The notes under the pieces were generated by a model. The model was given only the letters and a program-made list of their open reading frames with translations. It was not told the DNA's origin and searched no databases. Below are positions 34,677 to 43,267 of a DNA stretch of 59,091 nt, one piece after another. The stretch covers positions 1 through 59,091 of the forward strand of contig CAAFUF010000056.1 in the NCBI GenBank assembly GCA_900766135.1, written 5' to 3'. The DNA is from Paenibacillaceae bacterium. Lineage in GTDB: Bacteria; Bacillota; Bacilli; Paenibacillales; Paenibacillaceae. The number at the start of each line of letters is the position of its first letter. The stretch's first letter is position 1. The position numbers were made by a program, and so were the translations under genes.

Positions 34677-34835
34677 CTAACGGTGCTCGATGAGGTCGAT
34701 CGTGCCCAGCACGATGTGGGCCAAACCGAATCCAAGCGCGCCGGTAGCGGCAAGCTTATACTTGCTTCCAAGCAGTGATGCGGCCGAAGCGGATACTACA
34801 GCTCCAAGAACGGTAGGAATCAAACCTTCGCGCAT
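34677..34835 (-). CDS. 52-residue small hydrophobic protein
   Basis: An ATG at 34835 opens a 52-codon frame. The protein starts MREGLIPTVLGAVVSASAAS and ends LGTIDLIEHR. It is rich in Gly, Ala and Leu with two hydrophobic stretches separated by GSKYK, so a small membrane-associated protein is likely. AAAGGGG lies 8 nt before the ATG and a strong terminator follows the stop, which makes it a complete transcription unit. I do not recognise the family. Confidence 0.65.
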   Translation of the reverse strand: MREGLIPTVLGAVVSASAASLLGSKYKLAATGALGFGLAHIVLGTIDLIEHR

Positions 34836-35277
34836 TTCACACACCCCTTTGGTTTGTTTGGAAAGACAACGTTATTCTAAGCAAAACAGGCATCGGCTAT
34901 TCGCGCCAATGCCTGCTTCGTATTGTTATCCAGGCCTTCATGTACACGTGAAGACCGGCCGGTGTCCCTGCTTCGACTACAACAAACTGCCTGTTTCTAA
35001 AACAACAAAAGCCCTACCTCTCAATTGTCCTTGCGGCTCCGATGACCGCGCCAGTGTGAATCAGAAAATCGTCAAAATTCTTACTTTTATTGGGTCATTC
35101 AAATAGGAATTTCATACCGGAATGGTATAAGGAGAGTTATAATCTTTTGAGGAACTGCAACGTGGTTATAACAACTAATATAATATTATACTTTGAATTA
35201 TTAAAAAATGCAATACTTATCCATAAAATCCCTTCTAAAGTGATGATTTTGTGAAACCCCGGGAAATCTACACGAGG
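34836..35277. other. Non-coding region between the small gene and eetA
   Basis: No gene is visible. 35100-35260 is markedly A+T rich. A 138-codon open frame at 34690-35106 on the plus strand runs across the small gene and is not protein-like. The eetA regulatory site begins at 35278. Confidence 0.5.
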
Positions 35278-35321
35278 TGAGACAATTGTCACACTGGAGT
35301 AGGGAAGGCACCATGTATAAT
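35278..35321 (+). promoter_or_regulatory. eetA operon promoter with CRP/FNR-like box
   Basis: TGAGACAATTGTCACA (35278-35293) matches TGTGA-N6-TCACA with one mismatch. A TATAAT -10 (35316-35321) lies such that the box is centred at about -42. The -35 position is poor (ACTGGA), as expected for an activator-dependent promoter. The layout closely matches the pplA promoter at 50354-50396. Confidence 0.6.
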
Positions 35322-35366
35322 GAGTTCATCTAAGATTTATATAATCAAAAAATAAGGGAGTTTGCC

Positions 35367-35756
35367 ATGAAACGCGGAGATATCCTGTTAATCGGGTTGA
35401 TCGTCGCCATCGCGTTGGTGTTCTTGGTGCCGAGATGGTTTGGCGATTCAAGTGAAAACAATCACAACAATGTGGACCGGGTAGCGAGAATCACGGTTGA
35501 CGGGAAGCTGTTCAAAACGGTGCAGTTAACCGGGGGAGAACAGACCGTGAACATCCAAACGGAGTATGGCTATAACCTTTTGAAGGTGCATGATTACGGC
35601 ATTGAGATGATCGACGCTGACTGTCCGGACAAATTGTGCTTGACCTTCGGGTTTATCGACCGGAACGGCGGGACGATCGTATGCCTACCCCATAAATTAA
35701 TGGTTGAAGTGGTATCCTCGGGAGAAGGAGACGATGTCGATGCGCTCGTTAAATGA
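35367..35756 (+). CDS. eetA: NusG domain II protein, EetA-like
   Basis: 129 residues. An N-terminal membrane anchor (ILLIGLIVAIALVFLVP) is followed by an exposed NusG-II-type beta domain with the VDGKLFKTVQL and MIDADCPDKLC segments. Despite the domain name it is not a transcription factor. In Listeria the protein with this architecture is EetA, encoded with EetB in the flavin-based extracellular electron transfer locus, with unknown exact function. EetB and an ECF transporter follow directly here, which strongly supports the assignment. Confidence 0.75.
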   Translation: MKRGDILLIGLIVAIALVFLVPRWFGDSSENNHNNVDRVARITVDGKLFKTVQLTGGEQTVNIQTEYGYNLLKVHDYGIEMIDADCPDKLCLTFGFIDRNGGTIVCLPHKLMVEVVSSGEGDDVDALVK

Positions 35757-36294
35757 ACAATCCAATTTAATGCTAAAAAGAACGGTGATCGTGGCGATTT
35801 TCGCGGCGGTGGCGGTCGTGCTCAGCCTGGTGGAATCCGTGATTCCGGTGAACATGAGCGTGCCGGGGGCGAAGCTGGGGTTAGCTAATATTATGGTGCT
35901 GACTTGCCTTTATTTTCTGCGGGCCCGCGACGCCTTCATGATGGTGCTGCTGAAGACGCTGCTGACGGCGTTTATCTTCGGGACTTTTTCCAGCTTCCTG
36001 TTCAGTATTATGGGGGCGTTGTTCAGCTTTGCGGCGATGTGGTTCCTGCTGTTGGTCGGTCGGAAGCGGCTGAGCGTGATCGGGATTAGCATCGTGGGGG
36101 GGATTGCCCATAATATCGGGCAATTGACGGCGGCGGCACTGTACTTCAACACGTCGAAAATTTTCTATTACTTGCCGATGCTGTTGATTATGGGGGTCCT
36201 TACCGGGATTGCGGTCGGGATTGCCGTCAGATATTTGATTCCGTCGCTGTCGAAGCTGTCTTTATTTGAAGGTTTTCTGGCGGAAACGGCTTAA
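35740..36294 (+). CDS. eetB: Gx transporter family membrane protein, EetB-like
   Basis: 184 residues with five to six membrane segments and the Gx-transporter/HPPS-component-I type opening (VESVIPVNMSVPGAKLGLAN). The fold is related to ECF transporter S components. In Listeria EetB is encoded beside EetA in the electron transfer locus. The start is set at ATG 35740, 9 nt after AAGGAG; the ATG at 35734 is only 3 nt from it. It overlaps eetA by 17 bp. Confidence 0.75.
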   Translation: MRSLNEQSNLMLKRTVIVAIFAAVAVVLSLVESVIPVNMSVPGAKLGLANIMVLTCLYFLRARDAFMMVLLKTLLTAFIFGTFSSFLFSIMGALFSFAAMWFLLLVGRKRLSVIGISIVGGIAHNIGQLTAAALYFNTSKIFYYLPMLLIMGVLTGIAVGIAVRYLIPSLSKLSLFEGFLAETA

Positions 36295-36338
36295 GCCGGG
36301 GGAGGCCCCGCGCTTCATTCCTGAGGGGGTAGAGAGAA

Positions 36339-37160
36339 ATGGGCGAAACCGGATGGGCTTATGAGCTTCGGGAGGTTTCCTTCGCGTATCACCCGGCGCA
36401 TCCCGTACTTCATGAAATCACGCTGAGCATCCCTTCGGGCAGTTGGGTATCGCTGGTGGGGCCAAACGGCTGCGGCAAATCGACGTTGGCCAAATTACTG
36501 GGCGGACTACTGGCCGTTAACGGCGGCACCATTGTCGTGGAAGGAACCCGGCTGGACCGGGATACGGTTTCGCAGCTGCGTCCGCGGATCGGGATGGTGT
36601 TTCAAAATCCGGATAATCAATTTATCGGTGCCACCGTTGAAGAGGATATCGCCTTTGGCTTGGAGGGGCGGAACTTGCCGCGGGAGGAAATGGTGAGCCG
36701 CGTGCGGGAATATGCGGATAAATTGCAAATCGGCCATCTGCTGTCCAAACATCCCGCCGAGCTGTCGGGGGGGCAAAAACAGCGGGTGGCCGTCGCTTCG
36801 ATATTGGCGATGGAACCGGGCATCGTGATCTTCGACGAGGCTTCTTCGATGCTGGACGAGAAAGCTCGCGGAGAGCTGCTAGCTATCCTGCGGGACATGA
36901 AGCAAAGCGGCCGTTACACGATGGTATCGATCACCCATGATGCCGATGAGATCCTGGCGTCCGACCGGGCAATCGTGCTGGGCGGCGGGGCGGTAGCCGC
37001 CGACCTGACGCCGGGCGAGCTATTTCGCGATGAGGCGCTGCTTTCCGCTTGTCGATTGATCGCCCCATATCGGATTAGACTGCAGCAGGAGCTGGAGCGG
37101 CGGGGAGTGCCGTTTCCAGCCGGCTTCGGACTGGACGGCGAAGAGGAGGCGGATCTCTGA
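36339..37160 (+). CDS. ecfA1: ECF transporter ATPase A1
   Basis: 273 residues. Walker A GPNGCGKST (about 41-49), Q-loop GMVFQNPDNQF, signature LSGGQKQRVAVAS and Walker B IVIFDEASSMLD are typical of the energy-coupling factor ATPases. Two such ATPases and an EcfT form the energising module for vitamin or flavin S components. The last base of its stop codon is the first base of the next start codon region, so expression is coupled. The position after eetAB suggests that it powers flavin traffic for EET; no RibU-like S component is in the window. Confidence 0.85.
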   Translation: MGETGWAYELREVSFAYHPAHPVLHEITLSIPSGSWVSLVGPNGCGKSTLAKLLGGLLAVNGGTIVVEGTRLDRDTVSQLRPRIGMVFQNPDNQFIGATVEEDIAFGLEGRNLPREEMVSRVREYADKLQIGHLLSKHPAELSGGQKQRVAVASILAMEPGIVIFDEASSMLDEKARGELLAILRDMKQSGRYTMVSITHDADEILASDRAIVLGGGAVAADLTPGELFRDEALLSACRLIAPYRIRLQQELERRGVPFPAGFGLDGEEEADL

Positions 37161-38095
37161 TGGCCATTGAGTTCGAGCAAGTCAGCTTTGCTTATGACGA
37201 GCGCAGCCTGTGGCGCCACAGCGCATTGGAAGAGGTCGACCTGCGCTTGGCGGACGGCGTGTTTGCCGGGATTGCCGGCGCTTCCGGATCGGGCAAATCC
37301 ACGTTGCTGCAGCATTTTAACGGCATCCTGAAGCCGACGGGCGGCAAGGTGCGCGTCCTGGACGTGACGTTGGAGGCCGGCGGCAAGATGCCGCCGATGC
37401 GGGAGCTGCGGCGCCGGGTCGGACTCGTCTTCCAGTTCCCCGAGCAGCAACTCTTCGAGGACACGGTGGAGAAGGATCTATGCTTTGGGTCGCTCAATTT
37501 CGGTTGTTCTTTAGATGAAGCGAAGGAGCGAGCCAGCCGCGCGTTGGCGCAGGTCGGGCTGGATGATACGTTCCTCAGCCGAAACCCGTTCCACCTCAGC
37601 GGAGGCCAGATGCGCAAAGTGGCGATCGCTTCAGTGCTGGCGATGGAGCCGGACGTGATCGCCCTCGACGAACCGACGGCAACGCTGGACCCGCAAAGCC
37701 GGGCCGAATTGGCCGAAATGCTGTCGCGGCTGCACCGCGAAGCGGGAAAAACGGTGATCGTGGTGACGCACCGGATGGAGGAAATGCTTCCGTACGCGGA
37801 GCAGTGGATCGTGATGAAAGAAGGGCGCAAATCGTTTCAGGGCAGCGCGGCGGAGCTGGCACGAGAGGCATCGCGCCTGGAGGCCGAAGGACTGGCGATT
37901 CCGGCAAGCATCCGCTACTGGAACAAGGCGGCGGAGCAATACGGCTTGACGGGCGAGCCGCCATGCCTGACGGCGGAGGCGCTGGCCGAGCGGTTGGCAC
38001 GGCTGTCGGAGGACCGGCGGACGGCAACCGCCCAGGCGGAAGAGGCGGTCCCGGCCGGAGCTCCCGGGGAAGGAGGCGGTGGACATGCGCAATAA
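37160..38095 (+). CDS. ecfA2: ECF transporter ATPase A2
   Basis: 311 residues. Walker A GASGSGKST, Q-loop GLVFQFPEQQLFED (the FPEQQ form is typical of EcfA2), signature LSGGQMRKVAIAS, Walker B VIALDEPTATLD and switch His in VVVTHRMEE are all intact. A C-terminal extension of about 60 residues ending in Ala/Gly-rich sequence goes beyond the usual length. It would pair with EcfA1 as the ATPase heterodimer bound to EcfT. Confidence 0.85.
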   Translation: MAIEFEQVSFAYDERSLWRHSALEEVDLRLADGVFAGIAGASGSGKSTLLQHFNGILKPTGGKVRVLDVTLEAGGKMPPMRELRRRVGLVFQFPEQQLFEDTVEKDLCFGSLNFGCSLDEAKERASRALAQVGLDDTFLSRNPFHLSGGQMRKVAIASVLAMEPDVIALDEPTATLDPQSRAELAEMLSRLHREAGKTVIVVTHRMEEMLPYAEQWIVMKEGRKSFQGSAAELAREASRLEAEGLAIPASIRYWNKAAEQYGLTGEPPCLTAEALAERLARLSEDRRTATAQAEEAVPAGAPGEGGGGHAQ

Positions 38096-38885
38096 ACTGT
38101 TGTTCGGTCGCAGCATCGATACCGGCTCCTGGGTGCATGCCGTTGACCCGCGGGCCAAGCTGACCGGGATGGTGCTGTATTTGGTCGCGATCGTGGCGGT
38201 GGGCTCCTGGCCCGCTTTGGCTGTGGCTGCCGCATTTTCAATCTGCTATATGCTGTCGACCAAGATCCCGCTGAAGTATTATCTGAAGGCGGCCAAACCG
38301 CTCTGGGTCCTGATGGTATTCATCTTCGTCGTTCAATGCTTGACGGTCGAGTCGGGGGCGGCGCTCTGGCGCATCGGCTCCTGGACCCTGTACAGCGGAG
38401 GGGTCAGCAGCGGGCTGATCGCCGCTTTCCGCATGGGGCTGCTGGTGTCTTTCACCGCGATCCTGACGTTTACGACGACGCCGGGGCTGTTGAATCAGGG
38501 TCTCAGCGGCGTGTTGAAGCCGCTGCGGCGGGTAGGCATTTCGTCCGAACGCCTAACGCTGATGATGAGCATTGCGCTGCGCTTCATTCCGACGATTCTG
38601 GACGAAACGCACAAAATCCTGAAAGCGCAGGCCGCCCGCGGCGCGGACCTGAAGGAGCTGCCTTGGAAGGAGAAGGGGCGCATGCTGGTATCGCTGCTCG
38701 TTCCGGTCACGGTTAGTGCCTTCCGCCGGGCGGAGGAGCTCGTCTTGTCCATGGAGTCCCGCGGCTATACGATCGGCGCGCCGCGCTCGGAATACCACCT
38801 GCTGGCCTGGAAGGGAAGGGACACCTGGTTTGTGATGTCCTATGTGATACTAGCGGCGGCTGCCGTGGTGTACCGTTTGATTTGA
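38085..38885 (+). CDS. ecfT: ECF transporter transmembrane protein EcfT (FmnA-like)
   Basis: 266 residues with about five to six membrane segments and the two coupling motifs expected in the cytoplasmic region, AARGA and ESRGY. ATG 38085 has AAGGAGG 8 nt upstream; the in-frame GTG at 38079 is too close to it. It overlaps ecfA2 by 11 bp. In Listeria a dedicated EcfT paralogue (FmnA) serves flavin export for EET; the position beside eetAB suggests the same here. Confidence 0.85.
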   Translation: MRNKLLFGRSIDTGSWVHAVDPRAKLTGMVLYLVAIVAVGSWPALAVAAAFSICYMLSTKIPLKYYLKAAKPLWVLMVFIFVVQCLTVESGAALWRIGSWTLYSGGVSSGLIAAFRMGLLVSFTAILTFTTTPGLLNQGLSGVLKPLRRVGISSERLTLMMSIALRFIPTILDETHKILKAQAARGADLKELPWKEKGRMLVSLLVPVTVSAFRRAEELVLSMESRGYTIGAPRSEYHLLAWKGRDTWFVMSYVILAAAAVVYRLI

Positions 38886-38902
38886 ACCGGTGCCTGGGCT
38901 TT

Positions 38903-39022
38903 GCGATGCGCGACTGCGTTGCGCGGTGTGCGTCTGCGCTATGCGATGCTCGCCTGCGTTGAGCGGTGTACACCTGCGCTATGCGATGCTCGCCTGCGTT
39001 GCGCGGTGTACACCTGCGCTGC
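38903..39022. repeat. Three tandem copies of a 40-bp GC-rich unit
   Basis: The units begin at 38903, 38943 and 38983, each starting GCGATGC and containing CTGCGTTG and CGGTGT. Copies 2 and 3 differ at only a few positions. More degenerate TGCACCTAGG-type sequence continues to about 39100. Non-coding, directly downstream of ecfT. Confidence 0.88.
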
Positions 39023-39120
39023 ACTCTGCACCTAGGTTTGCAGCTTGTGCACTAGGGGTGCACCTGGCGCCCCTTTGCAGCACCCAGCACCTAGGCCTGC
39101 TTGCCTTCCTCTGCGCGGAT

Positions 39121-39347
39121 TGTTGTATGAAATACAACATTTGGGGTGGGCAAGCAACGAAAGTCGGCGGAATGTTGTATTTCATACAACATTTTTACGG
39201 AAAACACTCGCAGGGGCGCTGAAATGCTGTAGTTTCTGCAACATTTTTGCTAAAAACGCTCGGGAAGCCACTGAAATGTTGCAGTTTTTACAACATTTTG
39301 GCCCAACCCACCGGAATAGCCGTGAAAATGTTGTACAAAATGCAAGG
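39121..39347. repeat. Array C: five palindromic units, exact 52-bp period
   Basis: Units with the core TGYTGYA-N5-TRCAACA start at 39121, 39173, 39225, 39277 and 39329, each exactly 52 bp apart. The first two have perfect TGTTGTA/TACAACA arms; the fifth has lost its right arm. Intervening 33-nt segments usually begin TTTT and end GAAA but otherwise differ. It shares core and period with the array at 3317-3493. The rest of the gap to 39439 holds a short TTGATAGG tandem and no gene. Confidence 0.92.
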
Positions 39348-39439
39348 TTCTCCGCAAATGAAAGATGCAGATAGAGTTGGATGGGATAGGTTGATAGGTT
39401 GATAGGTTGGCCATTTAATCATGTGAGGGGGAAACGACT

Positions 39440-41491
39440 GTGGCACGTTTTTTTAATGGGAAAGAAGTCGAACTGCTTGCGCCCACGGGGACGTTTGAAA
39501 TTTTCAAAGAAGTGATTGGAGAGAACTGCGACGCGGTTTATTTCGGGGGGCCCAGCCTGAATATGCGCTTGATGCGCAAAGGCTTCAACTTCAGCCTGGA
39601 GGAAATTACAGAGGCGGTCAAAATCGCGCACGGCCTTGGCAAAAAAGTGTACGTCACCGTCAACAATCTATTAAACGAAGGCGAGTTGGACGAAGCGCGG
39701 GCGTATTTGCGTTTCTTGGAATCGGCGGGTCCGGATGCGATTATCGTGCAGGACTTCGCCGTTTTGTCGTTGATCCGGGAAATGGGACTTAACATTAAGG
39801 TGCATTCCTCCGTCATGATGAACGTGCATAACGTGGAAATGGTTCGCGCTTTGCAAGAGATGGGAGTGACCCGCGTCGTCACGTCGCGAGAGATGGATCT
39901 GATGACGACCCGCTATCTGCAACAAGCAACCGGCATGGAGCTGGAATACTTCGTACATGGGGATATGTGCTCGGTGCATGGGGCGAACTGTTACTTTAGC
40001 TCCATGGTGTTCGGCATGAGCAGCAACCGGGGCAAATGCCTGAAGCCGTGCCGCTGGGATTACCGCGTGAAAAAAGACGGCAACGTCTATCCGGCGGAAT
40101 ACCCTCTGGCCGTCAAAGACATGTTCATGTACGAGCATATCCCGGAGCTGATCCACGGCGGCATCACCTCCTTCAAAATCGAAGGACGCATGCGCGACAC
40201 CGCGTTCGTCGTCATGCTCGTGAAAGCCTACGGAGACGCCATCGACCGTTATATTAACGATCCGGTCGGCTTCGACCGCAGCCGCGACACGAAGCTGCTG
40301 TACGAAAATCGCAAACGCGATTTCTCGACCGGGTACGCGTTTGGCCGGCCGGGATTGTCCAACATCAACCGGCGGTATGAAGGTACGGGCAAGTTCTACA
40401 GCACGGGCAAAGTCTTCAGCACCCCGACGGAGGAGCGGGAGCTTGGCGAGAAGCGCGTAGAAGCGATCCGCCAGGCGCTTGCGGCCGTCGGCGACGAGAA
40501 GGGCATGACGGGGAACAATGGCGCTCCGGTTGGCGTATCCGTGCATGTCAACAACATGGCGCAAGCCAAAGCCGCGCTGGAAGCGGGTGCCGACCATCTC
40601 TATCTGTCGGGCGACGTGTTCGAGCCGGATCGTCCGTTTACGAAGGAAGACGTGAAGGAGCTGGCGGCGTTGAAAGGGAACGCCAAGCTCTATCTCGGTT
40701 TGCCGCGGATGATGACGGAGCAGCATTTCGACCTCTATGAAGGGCTGTTGTTCGGCGAGCGCCTGCCGATTGACGGCCTGATGGTCACGAATCTCGGTGC
40801 CATCCGCAAGTTTGCCGGCAAAGGCTACCCGGTGGTGGGGGATTTCAATCTGAACGTGTACAACCGGCTGTCGGCCGAATTTTACCGTGGTCTTGGCGTT
40901 GGACGGTTGACTGCGTCGATGGAGCTTCCTCTGAAGGATCTGACGGGGCTGCTGGCTCATGCGCCGGGACCAATTGAGGCCATCGTGCACGGTTCGCCGG
41001 CGATCATGTATATGGAGCATGACCTGTACGAGAACGCGGAGGTGTACCAAGCCATCGCCGAGGAAGATAATCACTACGTCGACAACAGCATTTTGGTGCT
41101 GAAAACGGATAAAGGCGAAAACCCGGTTTATCGGGACGTCCATGGCCGCAACCATTTGATGATGGCCAAGGAATTGTGCTTGATGCCGGTCGTGAAAGAG
41201 CTGCTAGCGGCAGGCTTGTCCGTGTTCCGTATCGAAGGTGCCACCTACAAGCCGGCGCAGTTGGCCGAGATCGTGCGCGCCTACAAAGCGGCGCTGGCCG
41301 ATCCGGAATCGGCCGGGGAACAGTTTGCCCGGTTGACGCCGGTGTATGCCGGGTACACGCTGGGCGCGCTGCAGTTTGACGGCGGCAGCGCCAGCGGGGC
41401 AGCAGGCGCTGGAGCTAGCGAAGCGGGAAATGCGGCGGAAGAGGATGCCGCTGCCGGCGCGCAAGCGGAAGTCGCGGCAAGCCAAGCCTAA
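39440..41491 (+). CDS. U32 family peptidase
   Basis: 683 residues. The N-terminal ELLAPTGTFEIFKEVI and the Cys-containing core HGDMCSVHGANCYFSS followed by GKCLKPCRWDYRV are the U32 signature; the four Cys probably bind an iron-sulfur cluster as shown for some U32 proteins. A second half resembles a repeated barrel, and the last 45 residues are a low-complexity Ala/Gly/Glu tail. U32 members include collagenase-like proteins and RNA or quinone hydroxylation factors. It is followed 23 nt later by an aminotransferase. Its role beside the EET genes is unknown. Confidence 0.85.
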   Translation: MARFFNGKEVELLAPTGTFEIFKEVIGENCDAVYFGGPSLNMRLMRKGFNFSLEEITEAVKIAHGLGKKVYVTVNNLLNEGELDEARAYLRFLESAGPDAIIVQDFAVLSLIREMGLNIKVHSSVMMNVHNVEMVRALQEMGVTRVVTSREMDLMTTRYLQQATGMELEYFVHGDMCSVHGANCYFSSMVFGMSSNRGKCLKPCRWDYRVKKDGNVYPAEYPLAVKDMFMYEHIPELIHGGITSFKIEGRMRDTAFVVMLVKAYGDAIDRYINDPVGFDRSRDTKLLYENRKRDFSTGYAFGRPGLSNINRRYEGTGKFYSTGKVFSTPTEERELGEKRVEAIRQALAAVGDEKGMTGNNGAPVGVSVHVNNMAQAKAALEAGADHLYLSGDVFEPDRPFTKEDVKELAALKGNAKLYLGLPRMMTEQHFDLYEGLLFGERLPIDGLMVTNLGAIRKFAGKGYPVVGDFNLNVYNRLSAEFYRGLGVGRLTASMELPLKDLTGLLAHAPGPIEAIVHGSPAIMYMEHDLYENAEVYQAIAEEDNHYVDNSILVLKTDKGENPVYRDVHGRNHLMMAKELCLMPVVKELLAAGLSVFRIEGATYKPAQLAEIVRAYKAALADPESAGEQFARLTPVYAGYTLGALQFDGGSASGAAGAGASEAGNAAEEDAAAGAQAEVAASQA

Positions 41492-41514
41492 CGGCGGAAA
41501 GGAAGCGAAGGGAC

Positions 41515-42798
41515 ATGCAGAGCTATATCGGACCGGAACAAGTGTTGAAGAAGCGGGAGCAGTATTTTTATCCATGCACCAGCCACTTTTATCGGAATCC
41601 GCCGCAGCTGGTGAAGGGGGAAATGCAGTATTTGTTCGGGCATGACGGCAAGCGGTACACCGACTTTTTTGCCGGCGTGTCGGTGGTGGCCAGCGGCCAC
41701 TGCAACCCGGAAGTCGCCGAGCGGACGGCCGAGCAGCTGCGAACGCTGCAGCATACGTGCACGATCTATTTGACGCAGCCCAACGTGGATTTGGCGGAGC
41801 GGCTGGCCGGCGTACTGCCGGGCGGACTGCGCCGGACATTCTTCGTCAACAGCGGCTCGGAGGCGAATGAAGGCGCCCTGCTGCTGGCCCGCATGCATAC
41901 GGGGCGGCGGGGCTTCCTGGCGCTGGAGCAGGGGCTTCACGGCCGGACGTACCTGACGATGAGCGTGACCGGTCTCCAAATGTGGCGGACTGATCCACAG
42001 TTGGCCCAGGACACGGACGTCACGTTTATTCCCCGGCCGTACGAGCGGGGCCTTAGCGCCGATGAGGCGGCACGCCGCTCCATCGCGGCCCTGGAGGCGG
42101 CGCTGGCGGAGAAAGGCGATACCATCGCCGCGATGATCGCCGAGCCGATCCAGGGCAATGCCGGCATCGTCGCGCCGGCGGACTGGTATTTCGCTGAAGT
42201 GAAGCGCCTGCTGGAGCAGCACGGCGTGCTGCTCATCGCCGATGAAATTCAGACCGGGTTCGGCCGGACGGGCCGGATGTTCGCCATGGACCGGTATGGC
42301 GTCACGCCGGACATCCTGACGATGGCCAAAGCGCTCGGCAGCGGCATCCCGGTGGCGGGCTTCGCCACCACCGATGAGATCGCGGCCAGCCTGAACCGGC
42401 CATCCGCCTCCACGTTCGGCGGCAACCCCGTCTCGTCCGTGACCGCGCTCGCGGTCCTGGACTACATCGAGGCGCATCGCCTGCCGGAGCGGGCCGAGCG
42501 CCTCGGCGAGCTGCTGCGCGGCGGCTTGACGCGCCTCGCCGCGCGGTTCCCGCAGCACGTCTCCGAAGTGCGCGGCGCGGGGCTGATGCTCGGCGCGGAG
42601 CTCTGCGCCGAGGAGCCCGAGCGCGGCGCGAAGCTCACCGACGACGTGCTGGAGGCGATGCTGGACCGCGGCTATATCATCGGCAAGAACGGCGTGAACC
42701 GCAACGTTCTGGCCTTTCAGCCGCCGCTGGTCATTGCCGAGGACGACGTGCGCGGCATGCTGGACGCGCTCGAGGCCGTGCTGGCGGAGCTGGCGTAA
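41515..42798 (+). CDS. Class III aminotransferase
   Basis: 427 residues. The PLP fold-type I class III pattern is clear: FFVNSGSEANEGALLLAR, LLIADEIQTGFGRTGRMFA and the PLP-binding Lys in LTMAKALGSGIP, then STFGGNPVSSV. Family members include acetylornithine, 4-aminobutyrate and alanine-glyoxylate aminotransferases; the substrate cannot be fixed from sequence. It is probably co-transcribed with the U32 gene. The last third is very GC rich. Confidence 0.87.
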   Translation: MQSYIGPEQVLKKREQYFYPCTSHFYRNPPQLVKGEMQYLFGHDGKRYTDFFAGVSVVASGHCNPEVAERTAEQLRTLQHTCTIYLTQPNVDLAERLAGVLPGGLRRTFFVNSGSEANEGALLLARMHTGRRGFLALEQGLHGRTYLTMSVTGLQMWRTDPQLAQDTDVTFIPRPYERGLSADEAARRSIAALEAALAEKGDTIAAMIAEPIQGNAGIVAPADWYFAEVKRLLEQHGVLLIADEIQTGFGRTGRMFAMDRYGVTPDILTMAKALGSGIPVAGFATTDEIAASLNRPSASTFGGNPVSSVTALAVLDYIEAHRLPERAERLGELLRGGLTRLAARFPQHVSEVRGAGLMLGAELCAEEPERGAKLTDDVLEAMLDRGYIIGKNGVNRNVLAFQPPLVIAEDDVRGMLDALEAVLAELA

Positions 42799-42808
42799 AC
42801 GCAGCCCG

Positions 42809-42855
42809 GGCTACCGTTTCAACCGGCGGCCGAGCCGCCAGTTGAAACGGTAGCC
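42809..42855. repeat. Near-perfect 22-bp inverted repeat with 3-nt loop
   Basis: GGCTACCGTTTCAAC begins an arm that pairs over 22 positions, one mismatch, with the sequence ending GTTGAAACGGTAGCC, around a CGA loop. No T run follows on either side, so it is not a standard intrinsic terminator. It starts 11 bp after the aminotransferase stop codon. The region to 43077 is GC rich and shows no gene. Confidence 0.85.
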
Positions 42856-43077
42856 AGACCGCTAGCCTTAAGCGCCGGTCCGCGCCCCGAGCCGCCCGCT
42901 GGGAGTGCCGCAAGTGCCCGCGACGGGTGTCGCAAACTGCCCGTCGCGTGTGTGGCTGCCGCCTGCTGTGAGTGCGGCTGCCGTCTGCCGAGTGCGCAAC
43001 TGCCTGCTCCACCCACTTTGCACGCTAGACCCGCTAGGTCGGCCCTGCGCCTCCGGCTTAGCCGCAGCCCTGGCCAC

Positions 43078-43267
43078 AATAGCGGTAAAAAGTAGCCTTA
43101 TTTCACCGCTCCCGACCTCCGGTCGCCCGAATAGCGGTAAAAAGTACCCTTATTTGCCGCCGATGCCGGGAAATCACGCTGCTGGGCACGAAATAAGGGT
43201 GGGAAATACCGCTATTTCAGCCAAATCGGCGGTTTTCCGATAAATAGCGGTATATTTTACCGCTATC
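43078..43267. repeat. Array D: four AATAGCGGTA-type units, 51-52 bp period, two inverted
   Basis: Units at 43078 and 43130 begin AATAGCGGTAAAAAGTA and are exactly 52 bp apart. A third (43191-43216) is inverted, and the fourth (43244-43266) is a perfect palindrome, ATAGCGGTA-N5-TACCGCTAT; measured on the inverted side, they are 51 bp apart. The array occupies the space upstream of the prenyltransferase gene. Confidence 0.88.

Noticed and set aside
34690..35106. A 138-codon plus-strand frame over the small gene
   Set aside because: It overlaps the better supported 52-codon gene on the other strand and lacks a ribosome binding site and homologous pattern.
35367..35756. Transcription elongation factor NusG
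   Set aside because: Only the domain II type fold is present, placed outside the membrane behind an N-terminal anchor; the KOW/NGN arrangement of true NusG is absent.
39440..41491. UbiU/UbiV-type ubiquinone hydroxylation factor
   Set aside because: It belongs to the U32 superfamily but is about twice as long, stands alone, and ubiquinone is not expected in Bacillales.
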